A DNA stretch of 64,000 nt from positions 10,141,399 through 10,205,398 of the forward strand of contig NC_133476.1 in assembly GCF_025370935.1 (NCBI RefSeq), read 5' to 3'. The notes under the pieces are model-generated. The model saw nothing but the letters and a program-made list of their open reading frames with translations, ran no database searches and was not told where the DNA came from. Of this stretch, positions 12,432 to 22,966 are shown piece by piece. Made by a program: the position numbers and the translations under genes. Position 1 is the first letter of the stretch. Each line of letters opens with the position of its first letter. The DNA comes from Choristoneura fumiferana. Lineage: Eukaryota; Arthropoda; Insecta; Lepidoptera; Tortricidae.

Positions 12432-12588
12432 CCACCGGCGAGGCGAGACGAGACGAGGCGATACGAGAATTTTAATTTGTATGGCGGCGCCCGCGGCGGC
12501 CCGCGCGCGGCGGCTCGCGGCGGGCGCGCGAGAATGCAAACAAATTTCAATTCTCGTCTCGCCTCGACTCGTCTCGTCTCGCCGGTGG
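12432..12588. mobile_element. GAGACGAGACGAG-type hairpin MITE with GC-rich core
   Basis: The left end CCACCGGCGAGGCGAGACGA and the right end (complement of CCACCGGCGAGACGAGACGA) are inverted repeats of about 40 bp. The core is strikingly GC-rich and self-complementary, with GCGCCCGCGGCGG facing CGGCGGGCGC. It is far richer in GC than its surroundings. No protein is encoded; the Arg/Ala-rich open frame across it is a by-product of composition. Target duplications are not clear. Confidence 0.75.
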
Positions 12589-13314
12589 AAACGCTGCTAT
12601 ACCAAGAAATAATAAAAAGAAAGTAAAGCTAAAATAAGTTCTACTACTATGTCGGTATCCCTTCGTGTTTGATCTTTTGTACAAAATTGTCAGAAGGCGT
12701 ACAATGACAATGCACTGAAGTGTAAATATATACTTGTATTTGATCTCGACTGTACCTACAAAATTCAAAGCCAATCCGGCCACTGGAAGTTTCTCAGAGT
12801 TCACTCACAAAATTAAACCCGTACTAACACAGCAAGTTAATTAATTTAATAAGAGCTTGGGAGTTTTCATAGAAGAAACGTGCTTTTTTTCAGCAACTCG
12901 CAATCGGCCGATTTTTTTAATCATAGTACCAAAATCCACCTTGGTGCTTATGAAATCGTAGCTGTACCTGCCACTTGCAAGGATAGCGATTTGTAATCAG
13001 AGAGCGGAAAAAAACTTTCTAAAAAACTATGTAGGTACTTTACATAATAGTAAAGAAAAGTAGGTACTTACATCGACTGATTTAGAATAAGTACTTTGGG
13101 AATCCGCATGAAAAGAACTCGGTTTTTTAGATCAAAAATTGAACCGGTTTTATCGCGGCCACTGGTGGTATATAGCTCTAGTTTACGAGAGTAAATCTTG
13201 CTATGGATCCGACTGTCTGCAATAGAAAAGGGTTCTTTATTCAGATTTATTATCTTTTCATTTTAACATGGCAAACCAAAATTAGAACTGTAAGTAGAAA
13301 ATATTGATAGTAAA
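12589..13314. other. Non-coding stretch, nothing recognised
   Basis: AT-rich, with no long frame and no repeat that I can name. Confidence 0.4.
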
Positions 13315-13490
13315 TTTCATCATCACCATCGTCGTGAGCTAGGAAATTCAGTGTTGAACAAAGGCTTCCCCTTAGAACGTCACAACCAAGGACAACACGT
13401 CGCTTCCATCCACCGGTTGCCCACAACTCTCGCGAAGTTGATAGTCCACCTACTGCGAGTTCTGCCAACGCTTCGCTTTCCGGTAAGTAA
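13315..13490 (-). pseudogene. Decayed C-terminus of a non-LTR retrotransposon reverse transcriptase
   Basis: Read on the minus strand across shifting frames, this contains pieces such as GEAFVQH, with an interrupted W-x-D-x-L-like segment before it. It then runs into an ATGATGATG-type simple tail (CATCATCACCATC on the plus strand). This is the usual end of a class of lepidopteran endonuclease/reverse-transcriptase elements whose last residues are a 'RW..D....G..W...A..R..W..GEAFVQ.W' block followed by GATGAT repeats (family knowledge). Stops and frameshifts make it a dead, 5'-truncated fragment. The exact clade (RTE, CR1 or Jockey) cannot be decided by eye. Confidence 0.5.
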
Positions 13491-15772
13491 TTATTTTATA
13501 ATTTTCGATGCAGCGTATTTTTTCAGCTGTCCGGTTGTCCGGCTGTTCTCCTTTACAGGTAATTTTTCTGAACAAATTCTCATGAAATTTTGTGAAGAGG
13601 CTGGAGAAGTACGTGTTTTTTTTATTATTAGGCCACTACTACTGTTGGTTGACATGCAGTGATGTTAAGAGGAGTTTGTCTACTGCATATATAGTGAAAC
13701 ACGCATAAAAATAAAGTTCGGGATAGCGGCGGGAAACTATTTTTGAAGTACTACGCGTCTTCGCCGAGCATGCTGAAATCACAAGATAGAAATATTGAGA
13801 GATCTCACTAGATTCCATCCCGTTCCATTACTCAGGCACGGGTGTTACACTTCACAAGATCTACAACATTTTTTCTATTTCAGTGGTTGTAAGAGTTTAT
13901 TTAGTTTAATAGTTTCTATGGGTAGCGAGCGAACATTATTCGAGGAGTAGATATTGCGTATGCGTAAGACATTTGCTTAAAATAATAGCCAAAATGATCC
14001 CAGCCACTTGGCACAGAAATATTAATGATTTAAATAAAACTATCACGTAAAAAAGAAACAAAAAGAAAATTGAATGAAAGGTTTGTCTTTATAAATTTCT
14101 TTATTTTTTCACCGTGTGATTACTAGATAAAGAAGACAATAAATAAAATAAAGCAATAAAAGACGAAAATAAATCTCTTCAAGCTAACCAAGATAGTGTG
14201 TACGTTCCGATCTTCCTTTAATATACGAGTAGAAAACAAATAAAATTTCCAGATTGTGTTTCAAACCAGCCGGTAACAAGTGAACCGTAGGGAGAGATAG
14301 TGATTGACAGGCAGAGAGTTTTATAATATTATCTTAGCGTAACATCAGGTATGGAGAGAGGGTGAAAATAGGAATAATGTCAGCATGGAGATAAAAATGA
14401 GGTTAACGGCTAAAATAAGTCGACTTTTGGAGGGTACAAAGTAGTATACCTAATAACGGCTTGAAATGTTAAAAAAAACACATCATCATCATCATCGAAT
14501 TAGTCTTTAACATCTTTCTTAGTGTAACAGTGAAAAGAAGTTTATACGCCGCCATTTCTCAGCGATATAAAAGCATTTATCTAACTTCTCCATTAGTGGC
14601 GCGGAAGGTGTTGTTTCGAAAACATTTTCTTGAAGTTCCTTCCTTGTGTGGACTGACGTCTGAGTGTCATCCTTCTCTTAAGAAGTTTGCGGTGAGCTGC
14701 GGTGAGATTTAGAGTTCTGCCAACAATACCGCTGTATAACAATAATTATTAACAAAAGAAAATTAAAAATACTTCTGACACTAAGTACAATAATTATTGA
14801 GGCGCGGTCAGCCGGTCAATTTACTTATCTAGAGTTTGACAAAAAAACTCAGCGGTGTTACGTATTACGTACTTTAATAAACATTTTGATGAAGTGTCAT
14901 GTTAATGAAGTTGATAACGGTATTCAATATTATTTCACGCAGACCGAACAAGCACGTCGTCCCAACTAATGAATGGATGTTTATTCAAACTACATAATGG
15001 TATTGTGGATCCACTTGCCCAAGTACTGGTGGCCACTATTGATTAATAATGAAGCTATTGCGTTTTTAGAATTTATAATTATAACAATGGTAACTAATTC
15101 TTTTAATCAGAATATATGGGGCTTATTCTTCATGACGTGAGTTATAATATAATTGAACTAAAATTAGAACATGAATGAAAGTATGGCTCATTGTTCAAAA
15201 GATTATTCTCGATCATTCGGGTGAAGTGATTAACCACGGAGATAGCATTGCGATATCTTCATATAGCCGGTCATTTATCATTACTATTTTCGTACACTTA
15301 CTCGTATGTACCCATAACACTTAAAATACGAGAGAGCAGAATATTCATTTGAAAGATTTTTTTCAGATTTTGGTCCGGTTGAATGAAAGTAGGTACCTAT
15401 ACTCGAATTGGATAAATCAGCAAGGTGTGTAGGCAAATGGAGAGTCTTGGTCTCGGTATCATACACAACGTAACCGGTGTCAGCCATCCATGAATTGGAA
15501 ATAATTCGATCCGCTTCGTTAGTTGTTTTTTCACAGTTCGAATAAAGTTAAATATAAGTCAAATTGATGTCATATCATGGCGGAGTTTTCATATAACATA
15601 GTTGTAGACTTTTTAATTTCTGAATAGAAAAATCTCTACACCCATGGGATCCATGGGTGAACAGGTATATTCTGAAATATTTATTGCATTGCAAGACTAA
15701 AGATTTGTTGTAAGGGTGGTACTTTATGAAGGACTCAAGTACAAAGTAATTTATAAAGTAATTATATTACTT
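13491..15772. other. Non-coding stretch, no gene seen
   Basis: About 2.3 kb of AT-rich sequence with a short CATCATCATCATC run near 14482. The small open frames at 14530-14712 and 15284-15487 show no domain or compositional support. Confidence 0.4.
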
Positions 15773-15853
15773 GCGGTCCAAAGGGGTAATGCGGCCAGCA
15801 TCATGGGAACTCTGCCACAGGCAAATCTTTTGGACGGGGTGTTCTTTATATAA
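15773..15853 (+). pseudogene. Last 26 codons of a non-LTR reverse transcriptase
   Basis: In one plus-strand frame the sequence reads AVQRGNAASIMGTLPQA, then NLLDGVFFI and a TAA stop at 15851-15853. The 'QRGNAAS-GT' block just before the stop recurs at the C-terminus of lepidopteran non-LTR retrotransposon polymerases (recalled, not searched). The frame is not open further upstream, so this is a 5'-truncated copy. The following 100-200 bases, T-rich and ending in ATTATTATTATTA repeats, would be its 3' UTR; part of it is repeated at 10857-10909. It lies just inside arm B of the inverted duplication. Confidence 0.6.
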
Positions 15854-16076
15854 TTTTTATTTTATAGTAACATAGATATATTTAGTTAAGGTTTCTTAGG
15901 TAAGTTTTCTTTGTCTTTTTATTATAATTATTATTTTATTTTATTTAATCTATATTTAATTGTTAATGAAAATAAATTTACGTATTATAGATACAGATAT
16001 GCAGTGAATAAAAACTGTTTAAGACAAATTATATTATTATTATTATTAATTTATAATTTATTTTTTAAGTAATTTA
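15854..16076 (+). repeat. 3' UTR and ATT-repeat tail of the non-LTR element
   Basis: AT-rich sequence continuing from the reverse-transcriptase C-terminus. It includes TTAAGGTTTCTTAGG, shared with 10857, and a TATTATTATTATTA simple tail near 16030-16045. Confidence 0.5.
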
Positions 16077-19000
16077 TAACTTAATAAAATGATTGTTCAG
16101 AAACCGCAGAAGCATAAAGGTGTAAATTATTTTAAAACCATATACGGGATCGTCATAATACCTGGGTAACCGATATATGTATCCAAGCTTTTGTGTAATG
16201 TGAACCTTTTGGAAATTTCGTTTATTATATGAAATTTATAGCAAGTATTTGACAAATGTGGAACAAAATCACATGTTCGGGATTTCATGCCTTAAAATCA
16301 TCAAATCTGTACCTGTATAGATAAGTTTAGAATTATTATGGTGGTACGTATTAATCGTTATTCAAGTAACATCTCAGTCAAACTTTTTTGCTTTTACTAG
16401 AATATTCGCCAACTTATTCAATTCGTCAGGCTTCAATGGGTGCGCATTTTTTCACATAACTATTTAAGTCCGAAAATATTTCTCATCACTCTTCATAATT
16501 TTTTTAATACCAACGATTGAGACTCATGATCATCAGAATTCATAATATAACTAATCATACACTTTGTTCATACTAATATTGGTGTTCATATATTTTCTTA
16601 TACTTACTAACGAGCGAAACTCCTGATCATTCTAATTCATAACGCCAATATTCGTAACTTTGTTAAGACTAATATTTCTTTTAATTTATTTCTTAATCAT
16701 ACAACACTCATACATACTTTAAAAAATACAACATATGTACTTTAGTTTCCTGTTAACCTTAGCGGTCCCCCGACACCGACGACGCTTAGATAAAAAAAAT
16801 ACTAGGTAGGTAAGGTACTTATACTTAATTAACTTAGGCTAATTTTGCTGGAAATCAGCATAGTACCCCCGGGATAAGGATAAACGAATTCTTCGCAGAT
16901 GAAGTCGCGGGCAACAGCTAGGTAGTGCATAATTATTTTTTACTTTTTAGTTGTCTTTTTTGGCGGCGTTTTCTGTCGGTGTTTTTTTTTCGGGCGTTTT
17001 TTTATTTTTGCTGACGTTTTTTTGTGTCGTTTTTTATTAATGCCATTATTAAAAAGAAAATTATGATATTCGTCTGTTATGAAGGCAAATTTTCTGAATA
17101 ACAACATTAGGAGTTGAGATGTGTTCTTAGTAATGACATTATGAGTAAAAAAAAAAACATGAACACTGTATGTAATGAGTTCTGATGTTAGTAATAAAAA
17201 AATATAAACAAAAAAGTATGACGAAATAAATATATTAAGTGATTATTATGGATACAAATCGGTAGTAAAATAAAAATAAGAAATTTATGAGTCAATATGG
17301 ACTCGGCTTCAATACTTGGGAAATCTTTCAAAGATTGGTCGAATGTTTCAGTATATATTAGCTAGTCATATGATAGTGGTCGGCGAGGCTGACTAAGAAC
17401 ACATTCTTATTTGTTTTATTATAAAGTAAAATTTGTCAATCTAACATAAAATAAATAATTTCGAGACGAAGTGGAACATTCTGCTTTGAAACATTTTTTC
17501 ACTGTTTACACAGATATAAACCAGTAATAAATTATTAGACGTATCATATCATCGTATCAAAACAACAAACGGTAAGTATGAAAAATACGAGAAATTTTTC
17601 AGGAGGCAATGAAAATGAAAGTGTGTGATCTGTCTGTCTTTGTTGTTTTGCAAGCGAGGTATCGTGTTGTCTGCAATGATCAATCGTATTTGGATGAGCG
17701 CTATTAGTAGTCGAGTAACAGAAAAACTATTCTTAGGAGGACTAACCAAATTACCACCACTAATGTTATCCAAGTAATTCACAGTTAACGAACAGTGAAT
17801 CCCGTAGAGTGGTTATATGAGTGAGTGGGTGTTTCTTCGTAACTTCGAAAATGTAGGTATACCAAGGTACAATGTTTTATGTGCATGTGTGTGTTAGTAT
17901 GTATTTGTAAATACCGCTTATATATTCAGTACATTGGTGCTGTACCACGGCTATATCGATACCAAACTAAACCCGAATAGATTATTAATGCGAGAATTTA
18001 ATACCTGCCAAATAATGGCTTCCGTTTGTGCTTGCTACAATATAGAGTGGGCTGCATATTTGTAGAGCAGAAATTAACGGCATTGTTATATATAACGGCA
18101 GTAGAAGATGAAAAACATATTTACTTGCACACTTTTAGTTTTTAACATGAACTGGCGCACTGAAACGCGGTAGCTGGGAAGCAGTTGAATTCTGAAAGCA
18201 ATTACTAAGTCAGTGTAGCAGACTATAAGACTGAAAAAGATGACGGTGATTGTAGATATACACCGTGGGTTTCTATTACTATTGTCTGAAAGTTTTGCGT
18301 AGATTCGAGCTCGTTTTTAGGATTCTGTAGCCCTAAAAGAACCCCTATAGTTTCACGTCCGTCCTTCCTTTCGCCCGACTGACTATATCCACGGCTTATG
18401 CATAAATATAAACCATGCAGAAAAAGTAAAGTGTAGATACGTAACCTTATAATATTGTTAATAATATTGTTGTGTCCTGTGTAGTTTTGTCTATTATTGT
18501 GTTGTGAATAAATGTATTTCTTTATTTCTTTCTTTTATACTAGATGTATCCCAATACTCACTTGGCCGGGTTTTATATAATTTAAATATTTACTTTTTTA
18601 TTTCAGAAGGCATCAACTAGTATCCTATAGTTATAATTTAAGCGGAAAATAAACCTATAAATTTGATCTAAGTACTTAATTTATTGAGTTTGCTGTAATT
18701 TTTCCCTGACGAAGCAAACGTCAAGCTTTTACTTTTAAAACACAGGCTGTGAAAACAAACAAGAATTAATTGACGAAGCGAAACATGGAGTCACAATTAT
18801 TTAATTTATTACAAGTATAATTAAATTTATACATCAAAGTATCTCGAAAGCTCACAACACAAAACATACGTACTTACTGAACTTTTTAAATTGTATGTTT
18901 AATTAAGGTAACATAATTAACGACGTACCTACTTTACTTTTGTTTCAAATACATTGTTGAATCTGCCTATATAAGTACACATAACTAGATGTATGTAATA

Positions 19001-19809
19001 AATAATATTATTACAAATTTTTACGGTTGGTATAAATATTAGTAGGGTATTTTGTGTTATAAAATGTGTTGTGGATAAAATACAAACTCATAAAACTTTT
19101 TATATTCATGTCAGAATGTTTTTCTTCATTTTATAGATCCACTTTATGTGCTTCACTTTTACACGATTTAGTTTAATTTTCAGATTTACTGCTTATAAAC
19201 ACATCTTCATGGCATTAGAATTTTAAAATACCATCTTAAAACTTGCAAATGTTTTAGGTGCAGTAGATATGGGGGATAAATCATGTCACGGTGACAAAGT
19301 CGAACATCGAACATCGGATGATGCCTGCAGGGCTATACTTACTACGAAACTCGAAACTCGAAGTTCGTGTCGTGCGGTCCCTCTCGCTCTCGTATTAAAC
19401 AGTATAAGTGTCAGAGGGACCGCACGACACGAACTTCGAGTTTCGAGTTTCGTAGTAGCCCTGCTGCTGCCTGAGAGCGAGTGAGATATCGTGAAAGTTA
19501 TGAATGCTTGCTCACTCATCCGTGCAATGAAGCATGCGTAGGTACTCGAAGATATGCCACATGCCTGTATGATAAACTCATTACTATTAAATTAAATATA
19601 ACTTAATATTTATTTAGTTTGTTTGAAAAAAAATATACAAAACAAAGTCGAATTAAATTACAAAGCGTATGCATACTTACCAGAAAATGACAAAAAAACA
19701 AAATTAATAAAAAAATACTAAAAAAAATCAACAACAATGTGTTACAATCCTATTCTAAAATAATTTACGTAATTTAAAGTTATATTCTTGATTATGGATG
19801 GTATGACAA
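16077..19809. repeat. Arm B of the large inverted duplication
   Basis: Inverted, near-identical partner of 1-3726. It begins TAACTTAATAAAATGATTG and still matches at 19800-19809 (GGTATGACAA), where the window runs out of arm A sequence. Shared landmarks in reversed order: the 'GTCGCGGGCAACAGCTAGG' fragment near 16905, the 'CACTTGGCCGGGTTTT' fragment near 18560, and the hairpin MITE at 19330-19461. Sampled stretches differ by a few substitutions or one-base indels per 100-200 bases, so the copies are not identical. No gene is evident. Confidence 0.9.
19330..19461. mobile_element. Hairpin MITE, 'GGGCTACTACGAAA' family (copy in arm B)
   Basis: Inverted counterpart of the copy at 349-479. It has complementary halves built on GAAACTCGAAACTCGAAGTT and a centre with TATTAAACAGTATAA. 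Its presence at the matching place in both arms means that it was there before the duplication. Confidence 0.75.
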
Positions 19810-19975
19810 TATCATGAGGTGATATGAGTAACAGGCGTGACATAGTCACGTTGAAATAACAGTGTGACAAGAAAAACGTTCATTACAGGACCGTGACGTG
19901 CCACAAATATCATAAAGTGACACGAGTAACGGGCGTGACAAAGTCACGGCGACTTTTCACTGTGACTTTTTTGGA
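19809..19975. repeat. Two 42-bp direct repeats rich in GTGAC/GTCAC
   Basis: ATATCATGAGGTGATATGAG at 19809 and ATATCATAAAGTGACACGAG at 19907 start two 42-bp units, 98 bp apart, each ending in a palindrome: GTGACATAGTCAC and GTGACAAAGTCAC. Further single GTGAC motifs lie between and after them (near 19863, 19892 and 19968). The array starts where the visible match to arm A ends. Its function is unknown; clustered sites next to a duplication or element end could bind a transposase, but this is inference. Confidence 0.65.
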
Positions 19976-20734
19976 ACGGGATCGTCAGTCGCTGATATCA
20001 AAATGTAACGCTTTTCCCCCTGTCAAGTGCAGTTATTTGCCCTGACTTCAACGACGTATCCTTTATTTTTTGGAGTAGTTCGAGGAGCACGAAGAGCAGC
20101 ATTTTTTCATGGGTGGTCTAAATGGAAATAACAGCAGGGAGCAGAAAACAAGTAGTTATATAACTTAATTCCAGAGAAAACACGATTTTGGCGTATTTGC
20201 AAAGGACAGAAAAGAGCTTTTCCTGAATAGGTGAAGAAAAATACACATATTCCACTACAAAGTCAATCTTATCAAACCGCCTTAGCAACAGCTGTTAAAA
20301 ATCAAGAGGTTGGTATTATTCTATAACTGTATTTATACTGAACAAACTTTGTTCTGTGAATATCTATTACCATAATCTAAGCACTGGAACAGTTTGCATG
20401 TTAAGCACGTAGATTATAATTTTAATACTAATAATAACCTAAGTACTAAACTAACACATTTTTGTAGTAGGTAATCGTTTTATTTTCTTTGTATGTATTT
20501 TTTTATGGAACCTAGTTTTCCGAAATAAATGTTTATTATTATTATAATATCTCAGCGTGTTATACCCGTAAAAACATATTCGCAACATCTTTCTTAATCT
20601 ATCATGAAAAGTTCCAAACAATATTTAGTCTTTCTGTCAACATGGTTGGGTAATAAATCATTTCACTCAGCTTTACAGTGCTCTACAAAACCAGAGTAAC
20701 AGATAAATATCTTCTATTCTATACATATACTCGT
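19976..20734. other. Non-coding stretch, no gene seen
   Basis: AT-rich, ending in AATAAATGTTTATTATTATT near 20525, which looks like a retroposon tail. Otherwise nothing recognised. Confidence 0.4.
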
Positions 20735-21025
20735 GCAGGTGGTAGGACCTTGTTGCAAAGGTCCGCCCGGATTGCTACCACCATCTTGCTCGCTAATCTG
20801 CCGTTAGCAGCAGTGCTTGCACTGTTGTGTTTCGGCGTGGATATAAAAAAACGGATGAAATAATTGGTCATTTGAGGTATTCCATCTTAGGCCTCTTAGG
20901 TTGGCAACGCATCTGCAATACCCTGGTGTTGCAGTTGTCTATGGGCGGTGGTAATCTCTTCCATCAGGAGACCCACTTTGCTCGTTTGCACATCCAGTCG
21001 AATAAAAAAAAAATAAAAAAAAAAA
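20735..21025 (+). mobile_element. Lepidopteran SINE-like retroposon, copy 1
   Basis: It runs from GCAGGTGGTAGGACCTTG through TTGCACTGTTGTGTTTCGGC and CTATGGGCGGTGGTAATCTC to an A-rich tail with AATAAAAAAAAAATAAAA. A second copy at 30677-30955 aligns along the whole length. It is non-coding; the frames across it are broken and differ between copies. The unit is widely repeated in Lepidoptera. I do not see clear A and B boxes, so it may instead be the 3' end of a LINE. Confidence 0.65.
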
Positions 21026-22864
21026 CATAAGAAAACTATAAATATTCGGTGTCTGTACATTGAATTATGCCAGAAAAACTATATTACGGGTTTTTACTTA
21101 CTAGCACGATAGAACCCATACAATATTTTTAGATTATTTGTTCAATTTGTCAGTTCATCTGTGCGTTTGTTTTGTATATAAAAAAAAACGAGAATCGTAC
21201 TAATTGTGTTATTTGTAGATTAGATTAGGGATAATTTTTGTCCCTTAGGGGCGGACATAGGCACCTTGCGAAGTGATGCCAACACGATGGCGGTTAGGTT
21301 TGGTTTAAAAAAATATATCCCAACTATAACTTATGACTTTTGTCGGTTATGCGTAATGACACAAGTAGTTATGGCTATCAAAAATATAAATTTTGTTTTT
21401 ATGCAACCCAATATGGACCTGGCTTACGTTGATGTGTTGTGTTTTACTTGGATTAGCATTTAGTGGTTATTTTGTTTGAATCAGTTTACAATTCAAAATT
21501 TATTTCAATTTAAATTATTGCATCGAACAGTTTTAGAAGAATCGCTTTTGATTTTCCTCAAATTTTGGATAACCAGCTATATTATAATATTTACAATGCA
21601 CGTGCTCGGAAAGTGCCTCTTGACGTGGGTCAACATATCCATAGAAAATTAGTGATTCCTGCACGCATCCACAAGTGTGCAGTAAAGTTGTATGGATTTT
21701 ACTTACCGCACTTGTGCGTTAAAGTAACTTTTTAAATTGCCAAATGATGTCCAAACTATTGTTAAAAAAATAAGTCTAAAGAGTCGTTATAGTTAGGCTT
21801 TGAACACATAAGAAAACGTTTGATGCAACAACTGAATATTTCTGATAGATAATACAGATTAAACGCGACAGAAAAAAGAACGTTAATTTTTTTTCATGTA
21901 AACTCTTATTTTAATTCCGTCTAAAGTTATGAAAAAAAAAGGGATAATTTCTTGAGTCCAATTCGACCGTGCGACGTCAAGCGCGCGCACTCGGAGTTAA
22001 CAATGAGCTTCCAGTGCGCGCGCACGGCGTAGCACCGAACCAAATCATGGTTAGTTACCCGTACGCGCCTGTCATGAACCCCGCCAAAGTAATGTTCATG
22101 AGTCAGTCCGGTGAATTAATTTTTGATGAGTAAATAAATGAAGAGTTTAATGATGAATTTATATCTGACTTTACGCCGCCTTTCGTCCTCCACGAAGCAC
22201 ATATTGTCAGTGACAAACTCAATGCTGAACAAGCGTGAACTATAATTACATACCTAAGTTAATAACATCGTTAAATGATAGAATAATCTACTTTTACACG
22301 CCATGGATATTTATAACATCTACCGGTATGTCTTATTCTTATTTATTGCTTTTTCTATTAGAATAGTGAACCAGTTTCGATTTATTTTACATTCCAAAGC
22401 CAAAAAAATCTCAGATTTACGGTAACTTTTTTGTTAAGACGGTAGATTAGATTTAATACATATACTTGATGTTACTAACTATTTACAGGGATTTATTCAC
22501 GGGTTGCACTGATATTTAGCATTTAGTGAGCGTGCACTCCTCCATAGGACTAGCCAATATAAGTGTGAAAATGTTCAAGCAACAAGGCTAATAATTAATC
22601 ATAAAAATCACGATACTAAAACAAAGTCTCCTTTACTTTAAGTTTCCTTTTTATCATTAAGTAGCTGTAGCTGTTCTAATCTTCTGAGTCAAATTTTTAT
22701 GAAAGTTGGTTTAATAAAGTGTATACGTTAACGATTTTGGTTTGGCGTGCATGTCGGTATGTATATCTACTGCCTGCTACTGTAGTAAAGGAGTATTGGC
22801 AAATAAATTATGTAGCCTCGATTTTTTCCTCGCTTAATGCATTGTAAAACGTTGTATGATATAC
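21026..22864. other. Non-coding stretch, no gene seen
   Basis: AT-rich. A locally GC-richer segment near 21965-22045, with GCGCGCGCAC facing GTGCGCGCGCAC, is the only structured part and could be the remains of a MITE. Confidence 0.4.
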
Positions 22865-22966
22865 GTGTCGAAAGTAGGAAATTCCCAACTCGTGCCGGCT
22901 CAAACACTCGCTTCGCTCGTGTTTCAAGTTCTCCGCCACTCGTTGGGAATTGCCTACTTTCCGCAC
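22865..22966. mobile_element. About 100-bp hairpin MITE
   Basis: GTGTCGAAAGTAGGAAATTC on the left faces the complement of GTGCGGAAAGTAGGCAATTC on the right, and CCCAAC.CGTG is shared by both arms. The loop carries TCGCTTCGCTCGTGTTT, a motif typical of a common lepidopteran hairpin repeat. Confidence 0.65.

Noticed and set aside
12424..12804. Arg/Ala-rich frames near the GAGACGAGACGAG repeat
   Set aside because: By-products of the MITE's simple GC-rich sequence on both strands.
19809..19975. CRISPR-like array
   Set aside because: Only two diverged 42-bp units in a eukaryotic genome; no regular spacers and no cas genes.
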